Shown piece by piece: positions 33,596-44,078 of a DNA stretch of 64,000 bases. This DNA comes from Adiantum capillus-veneris (Eukaryota; Streptophyta; Polypodiopsida; Polypodiales; Pteridaceae). The stretch's first letter is position 1. Each line of letters starts with the position of its first letter. The stretch is from contig CM043944.1 in the NCBI GenBank assembly GCA_014529385.2, positions 79,700,384 to 79,764,383 on the forward strand, written 5' to 3'. The notes under the pieces were generated by a model that ran no database searches, was not told where the DNA came from, and saw only the letters and a program-made list of their open reading frames with translations. The translations under genes and the position numbers were made by a program.

Positions 33596-33736
33596 CTCAA
33601 GCGATGAGAGAGACTGTAAGACCGCCCAGTCTACAGGCTCTCCTGAAGCATCAAGATCGTTCAATACTTCACAGATACCTTTGCGATATCCATCTGACTC
33701 CTCCTGATGTGTCGGAGCTCGATGCATCACAAGATT
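33596..33736 (-). CDS. candidate internal exon, unknown product
   Basis: On the minus strand a 141-bp open segment (47 codons) is bounded by TTTTTGTATAACGCAG upstream and GTGAGACG downstream, both good plant splice sites. It encodes NLVMHRAPTHQEESDGYRKG, then ICEVLNDLDASGEPVDWAVL and a short tail. Length is a multiple of three and there is no stop. It lies to the right of CACTA terminus Y and may belong to that element or be a captured host exon. Family not recognised. Confidence 0.4.
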
Positions 33737-34171
33737 CTGCGTTATACAAAAATCAGAGTAATAAGAATACATGATTCATCGCGTTTTAAAAGACGCTGAG
33801 GAAAGCTTTTCCATGCATGGGAACCCCCCCATATATTTTTGCCCTTTTATCAAAATATTTCCCATTATATAAGTTACTTTTGATTTTTTCTTCCTTTTTC
33901 ACAAACGTTTTAGCCTTTATTAAATAAATAATACTTATGCTAATCAATCACGATGTAGCATAATAAGTAAGCTTTCTTTGTTGATCTCTCTTTTGACCTT
34001 AAAAATATTAAATATATATATTCTAGTATTTTCTAATATATTTTTTTCATGTATGTATATTATTCCACTCTACCAAATATTTTATTCAGTAGTTTTCATT
34101 TTCAAACCTCAACCCCACTTTCAAATTTCAATAATACCTCCATCTAGATGATTGCCAATCTTTTCAACACT

Positions 34172-34521
34172 CTAGGTCATGTTTTCATACACTTGAAGGC
34201 AAGAGAGAAGTCCACTCAACGGAGCGGGAACAACCTGTGCTATATAGCACAAACCGTAGAAGACTATAAGGTACCTGTTATGCAGAAAATGGCACTGATA
34301 GAAATTCTGCACAAAATGACGAAATAGCTTGTGCAGTACTACCTGTAGTGGAAACGGAGGCCGAAATGAGCCCAAATCCAAATTCTGAGCAGACCCGACT
34401 CTTTGAGCTTTCTCAAAATATTGGTCAACCTGCGAACGCTTGCCAAAGCTCACTGAAATCGGAGAAAGTGAGCAGGCGTGTGCTGGAGCAGCTGGCGACT
34501 AAGCCCGGGAGGACGTGACCT
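34172..34521 (-). other. 5' leader of the minus-strand copia copy
   Basis: Sequence downstream of the primer-binding site in element orientation. It contains a 93-codon frame (34172-34453) without recognisable Gag motifs, and the element is cut off near 34170. I treat the frame as leader sequence, not as a gene. Confidence 0.4.
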
Positions 34522-34533
34522 GCTCTGATACCA
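34522..34533 (-). other. copia primer-binding site, initiator tRNA-Met
   Basis: Reads TGGTATCAGAGC on the minus strand, 2 bp after the 5' LTR, a perfect match to the usual plant copia primer site. Confidence 0.9.
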
Positions 34534-34535
34534 AT

Positions 34536-34770
34536 TGTTGGAATTAGGGTTGCAGAGAAACACACACAGCTTGGAGAAGACGAAGGAAGCTCAAGGCACA
34601 CAATAGAGAGTGTGTTACTTAGTGTGCAATGTAAAGATAGATAGCCCTAGAGTGATGGGCGTATATACAATGCACGGGGGAAAAAACCTCCTAAAGAGGG
34701 AAAAAATGCCCCGGCGGTCCTAGTGTGTTCACACACTAGGACACATCACTACCACATGTATATGGTAACA
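34536..34770 (-). repeat. copia 5' LTR (235 bp), same family as 3982-4208
   Basis: The reverse complement begins TGTTACCATATACATGTGG and ends CTAATTCCAACA, matching the LTR at 3982-4208 over its whole length. It has an extra CCTAGTGTGTG and about two dozen differences. It contains a 22-base near-palindrome at 34719-34740 (CCTAGTGTGT, 2-base loop, ACACACTAGG). Because the primer site follows, it is a 5' LTR and not a solo LTR; the body of the element is missing. Confidence 0.9.
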
Positions 34771-35969
34771 AGCATCACTTTCACTTTTGAAAACTTGCAA
34801 AAAATATTTTCTTGAGAGTTTTTGAATTTGGTAAGGGGCATAAAGGAAATTTTGGCAAAATTTGTCCAAAATGAGGGGTAGGATGGATATGATTTTTTGG
34901 GGCATTTTGGTTATTTCCCAATATTTTATTCATGTCATTGTAAACTATTCACTTGTTTATTACTAGCTCTAAATGAGCAAAAAAGGATGGATGGATTAAG
35001 GGACCTATGCATTCTAGATGAATTTCACACGGTAGTGTGACACTAAGTCAATTCATCAATATGGAGTAGATACTGGAAGTTTTTGGGATGAGGAGTGGGA
35101 GTTCTCTTGAGGTTGTAGCCACAATGTATTAATATCTTACGTTGAGCAATTTGATAGAGGGTTTTTAAACCTGTTTACGAGTCATACACAATCACTTGGG
35201 GAGAGGGTCGACACAAAGTATTAATGTTATGATTATAGAGTCATGGCCACTTAGATCCAACAACTTTGTTGACAATGCTCATCATATGCAGAGCCGGTCG
35301 TAGTGAAATTGTGTATTTTGGAATACAACATGAAATTATGAGTGGATTATAAAGAGTTTGACTTGGATGTTAAGTACTTAGATTAAGGTGGATAGATTAG
35401 GCTTTCATTCATGATGGTGGTGAGAGCATTATGTGCAACCACACTAAGCACAATCATGAGACTCAATGCACAAAGAGAGTAAGCACAAATTAATTGGATT
35501 GATTATTGAACTAGATTTGCAAGCACATAGTGTGCCATTGTATAGGCTTCTAGAAGGAGCTTTGAATGACATCATAGGTGATGGTAGGCATCAAGATTAG
35601 CCCAAATCTCTTCTAGCTCATGCATGCCTCTCCAGTAGTGTGTGTATACCATGTGTAATCATGCAAGCATCAACTAAAAGTGGTAGGCAAGTCTAGTAGA
35701 CAGAAACATTGAATTTAGACAAAATGGAGTAAGGGAAGAGCTCTATAGTGTGGTCTTATGCACAAATCCTAACAATCCTCCCCTTTGTATCAAGGCACAT
35801 CATAATTTCAAAGATACCTTCTAGTGGGGTCTAAGTGCTTCATCTAAATAGGCGTACAAAAGAGTGCCTCCCCTAGAGAGTGGTGGCAGTAGAGTGTAGG
35901 CAAAAACTCCCTCCCTTTGAGAGTGGTGGACAACAAGGGTGTAGGCGAGAAGTTCCTCCCCTAGAGAAT
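34771..35969. other. unrecognised spacer with a degenerate repeat near its right end
   Basis: No coding domain seen. At 35860-35969 the phrases CCTCCCCTAGAGA, CCTCCCTTTGAGAGTGGTGG and GTGTAGGC recur at about 55-bp spacing, three times, just before the next LTR. Confidence 0.5.
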
Positions 35970-36192
35970 TGTAAGGAACTAGGTATTGGGTTTCGGGCCA
36001 ATTGGACGGCCGGGCACCCACTTATCATTTGTTTCACCTTATTGTTTAATACAAAAAAACAATAAAGAGCTGTGTGGTGGTATCCACACTCTGAGCTCCA
36101 CCAAGTCGACGTGTCTGCTTTTCCTGTATATCTACACATACACACTCTCCGGCACTCGCACAGTCCGTGCACTTTTCAAGTGGTATTAGAGC
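35970..36192 (+). mobile_element. isolated 5' LTR and primer-binding site of a third LTR family
   Basis: LTR 35970-36178 (209 bp) begins TGTAAGGAACTAGG and ends GTGCACTTTTCA, followed 2 bp later by TGGTATTAGAGC (36181-36192), one base from the initiator tRNA-Met site. No second LTR or coding region is seen, so the element is truncated; the gypsy arm begins less than 1 kb to the right. Confidence 0.75.
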
Positions 36193-37010
36193 TTTGGTAC
36201 CTCCTCGACCTGCTCTTGGTACATGCACTAAGTTTTTGTGAACTTTAGCAAGACTTGGCTGATTAGCAGAGAGTGAATAGCACTGGGAATAGAGTATTGT
36301 AAAAGCACATTAGTCGATTGTGTAGGCCATCGACGGTGAGACGGAAGCTCAACACAAAAAGAAAGAGGAAAATCGTTAATTTTTTAACGCATGAGCTAAG
36401 GGTCTCTAAAGCATAGCACCAAAGCTGATTGACGTCTAGCATTGAAATTAACTAGCAGAAGATAGCATGAGCTACAACAACCATAGAGTTGTAATTTTTT
36501 GATGCTCAAAACATTGCTATAGAAAGAAAATAAAAAAACGTTGGAAATTCTTTTGGAGCTCTGCAGTATTACAGAGAGCAAGGAGAAGGGGAACCTAGTG
36601 CTACAATGTAGAGAGAGAGAGAGAGAGAGAGTTTTATCAAACACACATAGCGTGTGTGAATCCCCGGCTTCTTCTTCGATACCTCCGGCTTCTCTGACAT
36701 CATCTCCGGCTTCTCCAATTTTGACTCCGGCTTCTTGAGTTTGACATCGACACACACAATGTGTGTGTATTCACTTTTCAACATCAACACCATCCTCTTC
36801 GGCATCATCCTCTCTAGCTTCAACATCTCCGACATCGTTTTTTGGCATCGACATCACTCTCAGATACAGATAGAGATAGGATGTATGTTGAAAGGGTGGT
36901 GGTAATGCATGTGCTAGTCTCCACCAAACCGTGCTATCTTATATCCTCCCCCTAGCGTACACACTGTCCAGCCGTGCCGATGGCCTTGCCCGTAGGACCC
37001 ATGTCCTTAC
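36193..37010 (-). repeat. probable 3' LTR and flank of the left gypsy copy
   Basis: In the minus orientation, TGTAAGGACATGGGTCCTAC starts at 37011 directly after the polypurine tract. It shares about 80 bp with the 5' LTR starts at 42801 and 58764 (GGGCAAGGCCA, GTGTACGCTAGGGGGAGG, ATTACCACC.CCCTTTCA). Beyond that it diverges, with GA/TC repeats near 36610-36630 and GAAGCCGGAG repeats. The far LTR edge could not be placed. Confidence 0.5.
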
Positions 37011-37011
37011 A

Positions 37012-37027
37012 TTAGCCCCCCCTTGGA
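37012..37027 (-). other. gypsy polypurine tract
   Basis: The minus strand reads CCAAGGGGGGGCTAA immediately before the LTR start TGTAAGGACATG, the expected plus-strand primer position. Confidence 0.75.
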
Positions 37028-37344
37028 GAATCATTTTCGTCCTCAAAAATGAATGTAGAAAAACGTTTCTTAAGTGAGGAGACATTCTCCCATGTAGAAC
37101 CTTCTTCAGGTCTATCTAGCCATTTTACCAACACCTATTGTCGTCTGACATGATGTCTGGTGCGAAGCTCATGAGAATCCAAAATCTTTTCGGGCTCATG
37201 AGGAATTCTTGGCGATTCGATAAGGTCAACTAACACACCTGTGTTGATGACATTGTCATTTTGTCCTAGCTGTTTTTCTAAACGGTTAACATGAAAAACA
37301 AGATGAACTCGTGAGTGCTCTAGAAGTGCTAACTTAAAGGCCAT
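37028..37344 (-). pseudogene. gypsy integrase C-terminal chromodomain region
   Basis: The minus frame encodes the end of the integrase (LEHSRVHLVFHVNRLEKQLG, the GPY-type linker) and then a chromodomain-like segment. It reads PEKILDSHELRTRHHVRRQ and, past a stop, VLVKWLDRPEEGSTWEN and a terminal FEDENDSP. Chromodomains direct integration by binding histone marks. This places the element among the chromovirus-type Ty3/gypsy elements. The stop inside the domain makes it non-functional. Confidence 0.75.
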
Positions 37345-37547
37345 TTGACCTATATGTTTGAGAATGGTAAACGGTCCACAATAGCATGGTGAAAGTTTAA
37401 CCGTAACTTTTCCAGTCTTCAGACTTTCTGAATGCTCCGGAACTTTGAAGAAAACCTTGTATCCTCCTTAGAAAGTAGCAAGATGATGATGCTCATCTGC
37501 GTACTTCTTATATCGATCTTGAGCTTGTTTAACATTCTGTCGAGTAT

Positions 37548-38330
37548 CTAGAAGCATGTCAAAATGGTCTTGGAGAAAATCCTTCGCTTGTTGTATCTTC
37601 TCCTTAGCCAAACCCACCGTATGGGTGATCTAGGTTGAAATCCATACAAAAGCATAAATGGACTACACCCTGTAGTCACATGCTTTGAACTATTATAAGC
37701 AAATTCCAATATAGGTAAGTAGTCTTTCCAATTGGTTTGCTTCTTGCTAAAGTATGCTCGCAGCATATCCTCTAGCACTTGATTAACTCTTTTTGTTTGA
37801 CCACCCATTTCTATATGATCAACCGTACTTAGATTAAGTTTGGTTTACAACTTTTGGAACACAGCTCTCCAGGTGATGATCGAACTTTTGATCTCTATCA
37901 CTAATGATACTAGCTGGAAGACCGTAGAGTTTATATATATGCTCTACAAATAGCCCTACTAATTCCGATGTCTTAATTATAGTCTTAGTGGGAATGAATC
38001 GACCCATCTTTTTGAGACGGTCGACAATTACCCATATGGCATCATGGCCACAATTTGTAGTAGGTAGTCCTACTACAAAATCCATAGAGATACTCTCCCA
38101 CTTACCTTGTGGAATCTCTAAAGGATGTAAAAGGCCGCCTACCTTGTGATGCTCTGTATTATGAACTTGGCACTATTGACAGTTTAGTACGTATTCTTGA
38201 ACATCATGATGTAAGCCTAGGCAATAAAATTACCGTTGAACTAAGGAATACGTCTTTTGAATACCTAGATGACCAACACTTGGACTATCATCACACTCAA
38301 ATAAGATTTGGTGCATAGTGTCTGAGTCCT
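37548..38330 (-). pseudogene. Ty3/gypsy integrase, left copy
   Basis: Zinc-binding module (LLHKGRVCVPKDSD, PSVGHLGIQKTYSLVQR, HDVQEYVLNCQ then a stop), then the core: SMDFVVGLPT with the first Asp, ISDRDQKFDHH with the second Asp, and MGGQTKRVNQVLEDMLRAYF, where active elements have Glu in place of the Lys. Stops occur in the zinc module and after PKVVNQ. The catalytic triad is broken by Glu to Lys (near 37791), and the right-hand copy has the same change. A Leu replaces the Trp present in the right copy (DHHLES versus DHHWES). Confidence 0.88.
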
Positions 38331-39130
38331 TCGGCACACATACTCTACCTTTGTGGAGTAAGTATCCATCATCAATGAAAAAATTATTCCATCGCTTAAA
38401 CTCTTGTTGAGTAGGGGTGGAGCTCTGTGTGTTGGAGTTTTTATATGGGTGTGCAGAGACATGTTGATCTGGCTGTACAAAGACATGTGAGTGTGAGGGA
38501 TCCCTTTTTAAAACTGCACTCCACACTTTATCATATGATTGATCTTGTGCACACTTACCGCGTAATGACTCAAAAAATCCACTCTTTATTTCTGCGAAAG
38601 CAAGTGAATTAATTTGAGGCATCCGGCTTAGTGCATCCGCTACTACATTTTATCACCCCTTGTGATATTGTAGCTTACAATCATAATCTTGAAGGATTTC
38701 AGCCCATCTAGCTTCAACGTCCTTCAAGTCCGCTTGACTAGAAAACCATTTGATACTCTCATGGTCAAAAACTAATTCAAACTCGGCACCATATAATAGT
38801 GTCTCCACTTTCATAAAGCGTGAATTATGGCATAGAGCACTCTCTCATAGACATAATAATTATGTTGAGCTCTATCTAACTTTTTACTTTCAAAGGCTAT
38901 AGGTCTTCCCTGCTGGAGAAGTACTACACCAATTGCTTTATCACTAGCATCAGTCTCTATCACAAACAGCTTAAGTGGGTCAACGATTGCGAGGATGGGA
39001 GCAATGGCTATAGATACCTTGAGCAGTTCAAAATTGCGTTTTTGGGCTTCTTCCCAAGAAAAGGTCTTACCTTTTGCTTTAAGCCGATCCGTGATAGGAA
39101 CAACGATTTTGGCATAATCATGGATATACT
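38331..39130 (-). pseudogene. Ty3/gypsy RNase H and linker, left copy
   Basis: The minus strand encodes PITDRLKAKGKTFSWEEAQ, FVIETDASDKAIGVVLLQ, GRPIAFESKKLDRAQHNYYV, YERVLYAIIHAL and FDHESIKWFSSQADLKDV, in the order of the gypsy RNase H domain. A stop follows in the linker after LQYHKGDKM. The linker between RNase H and integrase (38230-38622) is open for 130 codons. Confidence 0.85.
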
Positions 39131-39131
39131 G

Positions 39132-40214
39132 TCAATAAAATCCAGCCATGCCTAAAATTATTTGAAGCTCCTCAACCGTGTTGGGGTGTGGCCATCGAAG
39201 AATGACAACAACCTTGTCAGTGTCCATTTTGATGCCAGAATAAGAGATCACATGACCGAGGTAATGTATCTCTATTTTAAATAAATTCCACTTGCTTTGC
39301 TTAGCATAGAGCACGTGAGCTCGTAGCTGTTCGAACACTAATCGTAAGTGTTCTATGTGATCATCTTCAATCTTATTGTATATGAGAATGTCATCAAGTA
39401 AGACCACAACAAATTTTCCAATATAGGGACGTAAGACACTATTCATGAGTGTCATAAATGTAGATGGAGCATTGGCTAAACCAAAAGGCATAACCAAAAA
39501 TTCAAAATGTCCGAACTGTGTTCTAAAGGCAGTTTTGGAGAAATCTTGCAAAAGGATAAGCACTTGGTGGTATCCTGAACGAAGATCTATCTTTGTATAG
39601 TATCTTTCCCCATGGAGTTGATCAAACAACTCATCCACTCTTGGCAGAGGATACTTGTTCTTGATGGTTATGGCGTTTAATCCGTGATAATCTACGCATA
39701 TACGTATAATACCATATTTGTTTTTTACCAGTAGAATTGGTGATGCCCAAGGTGAAGTGCTAGGTCTAATGAAACCATGGGCGAGGTAGTCAGCCAGCCA
39801 ACTCTCAAACTCCTTGGCTTCTTTAGCACTCATACGATAAGGTGGTTTACTCACCGGTTTACTGCCTGGCAAGACATCTATGCCATGCTGCACATCACCT
39901 GTAGGGGGTAAACCCGGTGGTAAATCACTTGAGAACACATCACTATACTCCGTGAGTAAGTGAGTCAGCTTTTGCCATGCAAAAGAAGAAAGTAAACTAA
40001 AGTTATGTTGGGATGGAGAATCTTGTAATTTCAGTAAGGTTTGTTTTACAACAATTTCACGTTGCTCTATAGAATAAAAATTGAGGGCACTTTGCTCGTT
40101 AGATTTGTTAACACTTTGCTTATCACTAGAATTCATTGCACTTTGCATGCCATTACTAGATTCACCGCACTTTGCTCTTGAGAATTCACAAGACTTGGAG
40201 ACAAGCAATAACAC
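39132..40214 (-). pseudogene. Ty3/gypsy reverse transcriptase, left copy (360-codon open frame)
   Basis: Uninterrupted frame with the gypsy RT blocks: [91 protein letters not shown] (first catalytic Asp), [16 protein letters not shown] and [11 protein letters not shown] (the DD pair), then YLGHVIS. It would copy element RNA in the cytoplasm. A stop at the GMAGFY boundary separates it from RNase H, and its N-terminal part overlaps the protease frame (40133-40738) in another frame. The RT domain alone looks potentially functional; the polyprotein is not. Confidence 0.9.
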
Positions 40215-40738
40215 AAAAAGACTTCATCTATTAAATCTGCTTTCTGCAAAATAGAGAGCTCGACTGTACATATAAGAGGTGCCAATGGTATATTTTTCTC
40301 ACCCAGAAAAAGCACATGTTTACCATTGGCCATAAAGGATAAGGAGTTGTATTCATAACTAGTGTGCAATGTGTTTCCTAAACCACGTAGCCACTCCGAT
40401 CCTAAAACAACATCAGCAAGGTCCATGCTCATAACTTGAAACTCAAGGGTCATCATATGATCTTGAACAATAAGCTCAAACCCTTGAACTAACGTGTCCC
40501 ATACTACTTTATCCTTGCCAGACATGTGCTCCACCACATACTTGTGGGAGCAGGGAGTCTGTGTAAGCTTCAATTTCTTGACTAGCATATAGTTCAAGCA
40601 GTTATGAGTTGCACCATCATCCACTAAAATACGAACACGTTGTCCGTTACTAGTGCCATGCATGCGAATCAAACCATGGGGGCCAAAGGTGGGCTGCCAT
40701 ATTGAAGTAGACACACAACACTTGTGCTTTTCTTCCAT
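40133..40738 (-). pseudogene. gypsy aspartic protease, left copy
   Basis: 201-codon frame. The pepsin-like retroelement protease shows RVRILVDDGATHNCLNYMLV (active site DDGA where DSGA is usual), LVQGFELIVQDHMMTLEFQV and ADVVLGSEWLRGLG (the DVVLGxxWL block). It cleaves the polyprotein in intact elements. It ends in a frame different from the RT that follows, with an 82-bp overlap. Upstream (about 40829-40870) lies an intact CCHC knuckle, CFGCLLNQHNKKVC, of the nucleocapsid. Confidence 0.85.
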
Positions 40739-41237
40739 ATGAAGAACCTCTACATAACAATATTTAGGAGATATATCTAATGTGAGGCATTACACCGTGT
40801 GCATGGCCTTTTCTTTGCCTTGCAAAAGAGGACAAACTTTCTTGTTATGTTGGTTCAAAAGACATCCAAAACACGATTTGTGTTTCTTTGCACGCTCAAA
40901 ATCAACAGTGTTGTGAGAGACCCGCGTGGAGTATCTCGTGATTGCTTAGGTTTCTTAGCCTCTTGTGGACATGGAGAGGTAGATTGTCTCTTATTCCTCT
41001 TGGCACGTGTGGGAGATCTACCTCGCCATTGGCTCTTAGCCACATTGCTCTTAGAAAAATTATTCTTAGAGTAGGGAACATTTCCTTTCCTCTCTTGGTC
41101 ATCATCATATCTTTGGGCATGATTGTGGATTCTTCCAAAGTTTTTGGATGTTGGGTCCTGACATGAAGGCGATACTCTTTGTCAAGACCCCTATTAAAAC
41201 CCTGTATCTTTTGGAATTCATCTAGACCTTCTAGTTT

Positions 41238-41855
41238 TTATATGATTTCCAGATACTTCAAAAGGTACTGTGTGAGAGAGAGGCCATACATGCGGCAATG
41301 CATCCCATGCCAACCAATTCTTGTCTTCTTCATTGGAGTCCAAAAACTCTTTGAAGAAAGAAGCTTGAAAATATGCAGCCCAAGACAAGGACGAGCATCG
41401 ATTGGAAATGTCATCGACCACTCATAGGCCTTGCCTTTAAGAGATAGATTGGTTTCCACAGCCTTCTTTATATCCAGGGTGTGTCTCAATATAGGAATAT
41501 CACTCCATTTGTGTAGGAACGTATTGACTGTATCCTTGTTGCGATCACGCTCTTCCTCGTGAAACTTGAGAATGGTGATATTCTTAAGTAATGCATTGCT
41601 ACCTTCTGCATCTTCTGAAGCACTTGTCTCTTGGACTCCTTGAGTTGCGTGAGCTTGGTTCCCTTGAATCGTGCCACTTGTGGCTCCTTGAGCCGTCTGT
41701 GAATTCAGAAATTTCACAAGTAACTCCATAAGATTGGTAACATTTGCATTGAGTGCAGAGAGGTTGCGTTCAAGTCCATTTTGACAAACTTTCAAAGTCT
41801 TGAAAGCAGCCATACCTACAAGGCCGTGATGTCCTAGATCATCATCGTCATGCAT
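41238..41855 (-). pseudogene. gypsy Gag, left copy
   Basis: 205-codon frame beginning MHDDDDLGHHGLVGMAAFK. A coiled-coil-like Leu/Asn region and a Gln/Thr/Ala-rich linker lead into the retrotransposon Gag core (KFHEEERDRNKDTVNTFLHK, TNLSLKGKAYEWSMTFP). The right-hand copy (59707-60324) is identical except for Asn to Lys at one position. The zinc knuckle is in a later frame, so Gag is interrupted between core and nucleocapsid. Confidence 0.82.
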
Positions 41856-41989
41856 ATTAGTGTTAGCAGCACACGTGGTGCCCCGATTTTAATCTACGTG
41901 CTCAAACTCAAAAGTTTGTGTAGGTGGGATATTCTCACTAGCCATGGTAAACACACACTAATGTAGAGAGAGAAAAAAAAACGTCAACT

Positions 41990-42801
41990 TGTACCTTGTA
42001 AAATTAAAGTCTTCAATGTGTTTTCTATGATCCGCGATTTGCATTGCATGCAAACCTCACCTTGCGGTAAGTGAGCACTTCACGTGTCATTCGTCGTAAG
42101 AACACCTTTGTTGATTCTTCACAAAAACTCGTTGTTTTTTTGAAGGCTTTTGTTCACTTTGAATCTACCTCTTTGAGGAAAAAAGAATTTTTGGAGGAAA
42201 ATTTGCCTTCCTCCAAAAAAAGAAAAGGAAGGGTGAAACTACTTCCTTGAAATTTGAAGCTTTCCCTTTCCTTCTAGTTTTCTTTTCAACATAAGTATGC
42301 TATCTTTCTTTGTTGTACACTTGTTGTCAACAAGTACAACAAGGGGTCAATAGCTTGATGATAAAGTGTTGGCCTCTTACCCTCATGGGGTGGGTTCAAA
42401 CATCCTTCATGCAAGGGATAAGCGGGCCTTCCTATGCACACACCCAATGACGCTAATAGAAGACTTCAGAGCCTCGGTGCTGCCCATTTTCCGGTCGAGT
42501 TTGCCTTGGTCTCCCGCCTTAGTTGCCCGTTGTGGAGGGCGGTCACGGACCGCTGTAGCCCGTTGTCTATGTGTGCTGTGCACGGGAAGCTGTGCCTTCC
42601 TTCTTTTGCTGCATATCAGAGACATCACTATCTGTAGAACATGGGAGAGAGACAGCGCGTCGCATGCACATGCAACCCACTTTTCCCCTTCCCCTAAAAA
42701 AGAGCTCGGATATGAGTGAAAGGGCGGTGGTAATGCCTCCCCCTAGCGTACACATTGTTCGGCGTGCTGGTGGCCTTGCCCATAGGACTCATGTACTTAC
42801 A
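41990..42801 (-). repeat. gypsy 5' LTR and leader, left copy
   Basis: Minus-strand LTR start TGTAAGTACATGAGTCC at 42801. A GTGTACGCTAGGGGGAGG motif is shared with the 3' LTR start near 36940. The 3' edge of the LTR is not resolved; a tRNA-like stretch lies at 42343-42405. A hairpin ACTTGTTG-T-CAACAAGT lies near 42319-42335. Confidence 0.6.
42343..42405 (+). ncRNA. tRNA-like sequence with Pol III A and B boxes (SINE-like head)
   Basis: GGTCAATAGCTTGATGATAA continues through GTGTTGGCCTCTTACCCTCA into GGGGTGGGTTCAAACATCC. TAGCTTGATGATAAAG resembles box A, and GGTTCAAAC resembles box B. A T-stem (GGGTG with CATCC) can form and the anticodon-arm region resembles tRNA-Lys. The acceptor stem does not pair, so it is not a functional tRNA gene. 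It could be a SINE head or tRNA sequence carried inside the gypsy LTR/leader in antisense. The same sequence is in the right arm (minus strand, about 59155-59215). Confidence 0.4.
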
Positions 42802-43168
42802 TATGTCTTTTGTGAATTGTTGATGCATACACCGTGAGATTGTCCATGATTCCCATCGTGAGATAGACATTTGCTGGATTAGTGGAACATGGAGAGTAGC
42901 TACTCTCTTTTATAGAGGTTTCTTAAGAGATGAGATTTCCTGCGCACATTTCTCGGAGTGTAGATTCTACCTCGACATTATAGGCGGAGTTAGCGTTGGA
43001 GATCCAACCATGGATCACTTTTTGGTTGAGGCATAGCGTTCTGCATCAACATTACAAGTGGAGTTTTTTACAGGTTTCACAGGTTTATAGGTACAAGTTG
43101 TAGTACTACTCAGTTTTAGTGGGAGTTTTGCATATTATATTTATGCATTTTTTGACGCATACGTATTG

Positions 43169-43366
43169 TTGTGAGCTCTTTTGAGAGCATATCCTTGCAG
43201 AGACTTTGTTTACTGCATGCAACAGTTCTTGGCACCTGTTTGTGCGTTGTTACTCATGTACATTGAGTTGTGAGCTCTTTTGAGAGCATATCCTTGCAGA
43301 GACTTTGTTTACTGCATGCAACAGTTCTTGGCACCTCTTTGTGCGTTGTTACTCACGTACATTGAG
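43169..43366. repeat. 99-bp tandem duplication
   Basis: Two 99-bp units beginning TTGTGAGCTCTTTTGAGAGC at 43169 and 43268, differing by a few bases. A third unit begins at 43367 but breaks off. The duplication is also in the right arm (about 58200-58400), so it predates the inverted duplication. Confidence 0.9.
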
Positions 43367-43679
43367 TTGTGGTTACTATCTATGGAGCCGATTTGACTTG
43401 ATTTTTGGAAATTATCCGATTGTTCCCGAGACTTGGATAGGAAGTGCCCTTTCTGAGACTGTGGCTAGTCTTGAGTCTACTTAGCCTTTGGAGAGTTGTT
43501 TGCGTGAGGTTTTCTTGAGCTAGGGTGTTCTTGAATGTTGAGACACTTTTGGTGATATAGGTTGCTGGAGTACCCCTTTTCGGTATCCTCGCCATAGGCT
43601 CATTAGGACTTGTTTGGGGTCTTCTTGGGCCCTTTAATCTACCCCAAGCCTAATGATTGTGTTTAACTAGCGGAGGAAT

Positions 43680-44040
43680 AGGAGGAAGCCATGTGGACAA
43701 AAATATTGGGTTTGCCAGTTCCTAATTTCTAGGGGTCAAACTTTGAGTGTAGGCTTTTCTTTTTTTGTAAATGGTCATAAAAATTGCTAAATCTCCAAAA
43801 ATAAAATATTTGGGTCTATGTTTTATTCTAAATACTGATGGCTAGAGTAGATGGGCCATCCTCAAAAAGTGGGCTAGCCCCAAAAACGTCTCCTCGTCTC
43901 ATTAATTTGACTTTCAAGTCTACTTTTTCCTTTCTCCACTGACTCCTTCTCTCTCTACATACAAGATCTGACTCTCCTCTCTGTAGAACTAAGAATCTTG
44001 GTTTTCACTCTCTCTCGTATTGAAAGAGTATCTTTCTGGC

Positions 44041-44078
<38 letters not shown>

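Larger units (their letters stand above)
37552..43679. repeat. left arm of a 6.1-kb inverted repeat
   Basis: Matches 57888-64000 in reverse complement with very high identity over its whole length. The shared sequence covers gypsy IN, RNase H, RT, PR and Gag, the 5' LTR, and 878 bp of sequence beyond the LTR start (42802-43679). Identity stops sharply at CGGAGGAAT (43671-43679, against ATTCCTCCG at 57888-57896). The left limit is simply the window end of the partner arm. Confidence 0.93.

Noticed and set aside
34536-34770. Solo LTR of the copia family
   Set aside because: A perfect primer-binding site follows directly, so it is a 5' LTR of a truncated element.
40799-41427. Plus-strand frames over the left gypsy copy
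   Set aside because: Antisense shadows of Gag and nucleocapsid coding sequence.
42343-42405. Functional tRNA-Lys gene
   Set aside because: The acceptor stem does not pair and the anticodon arm is irregular; kept only as tRNA-like.
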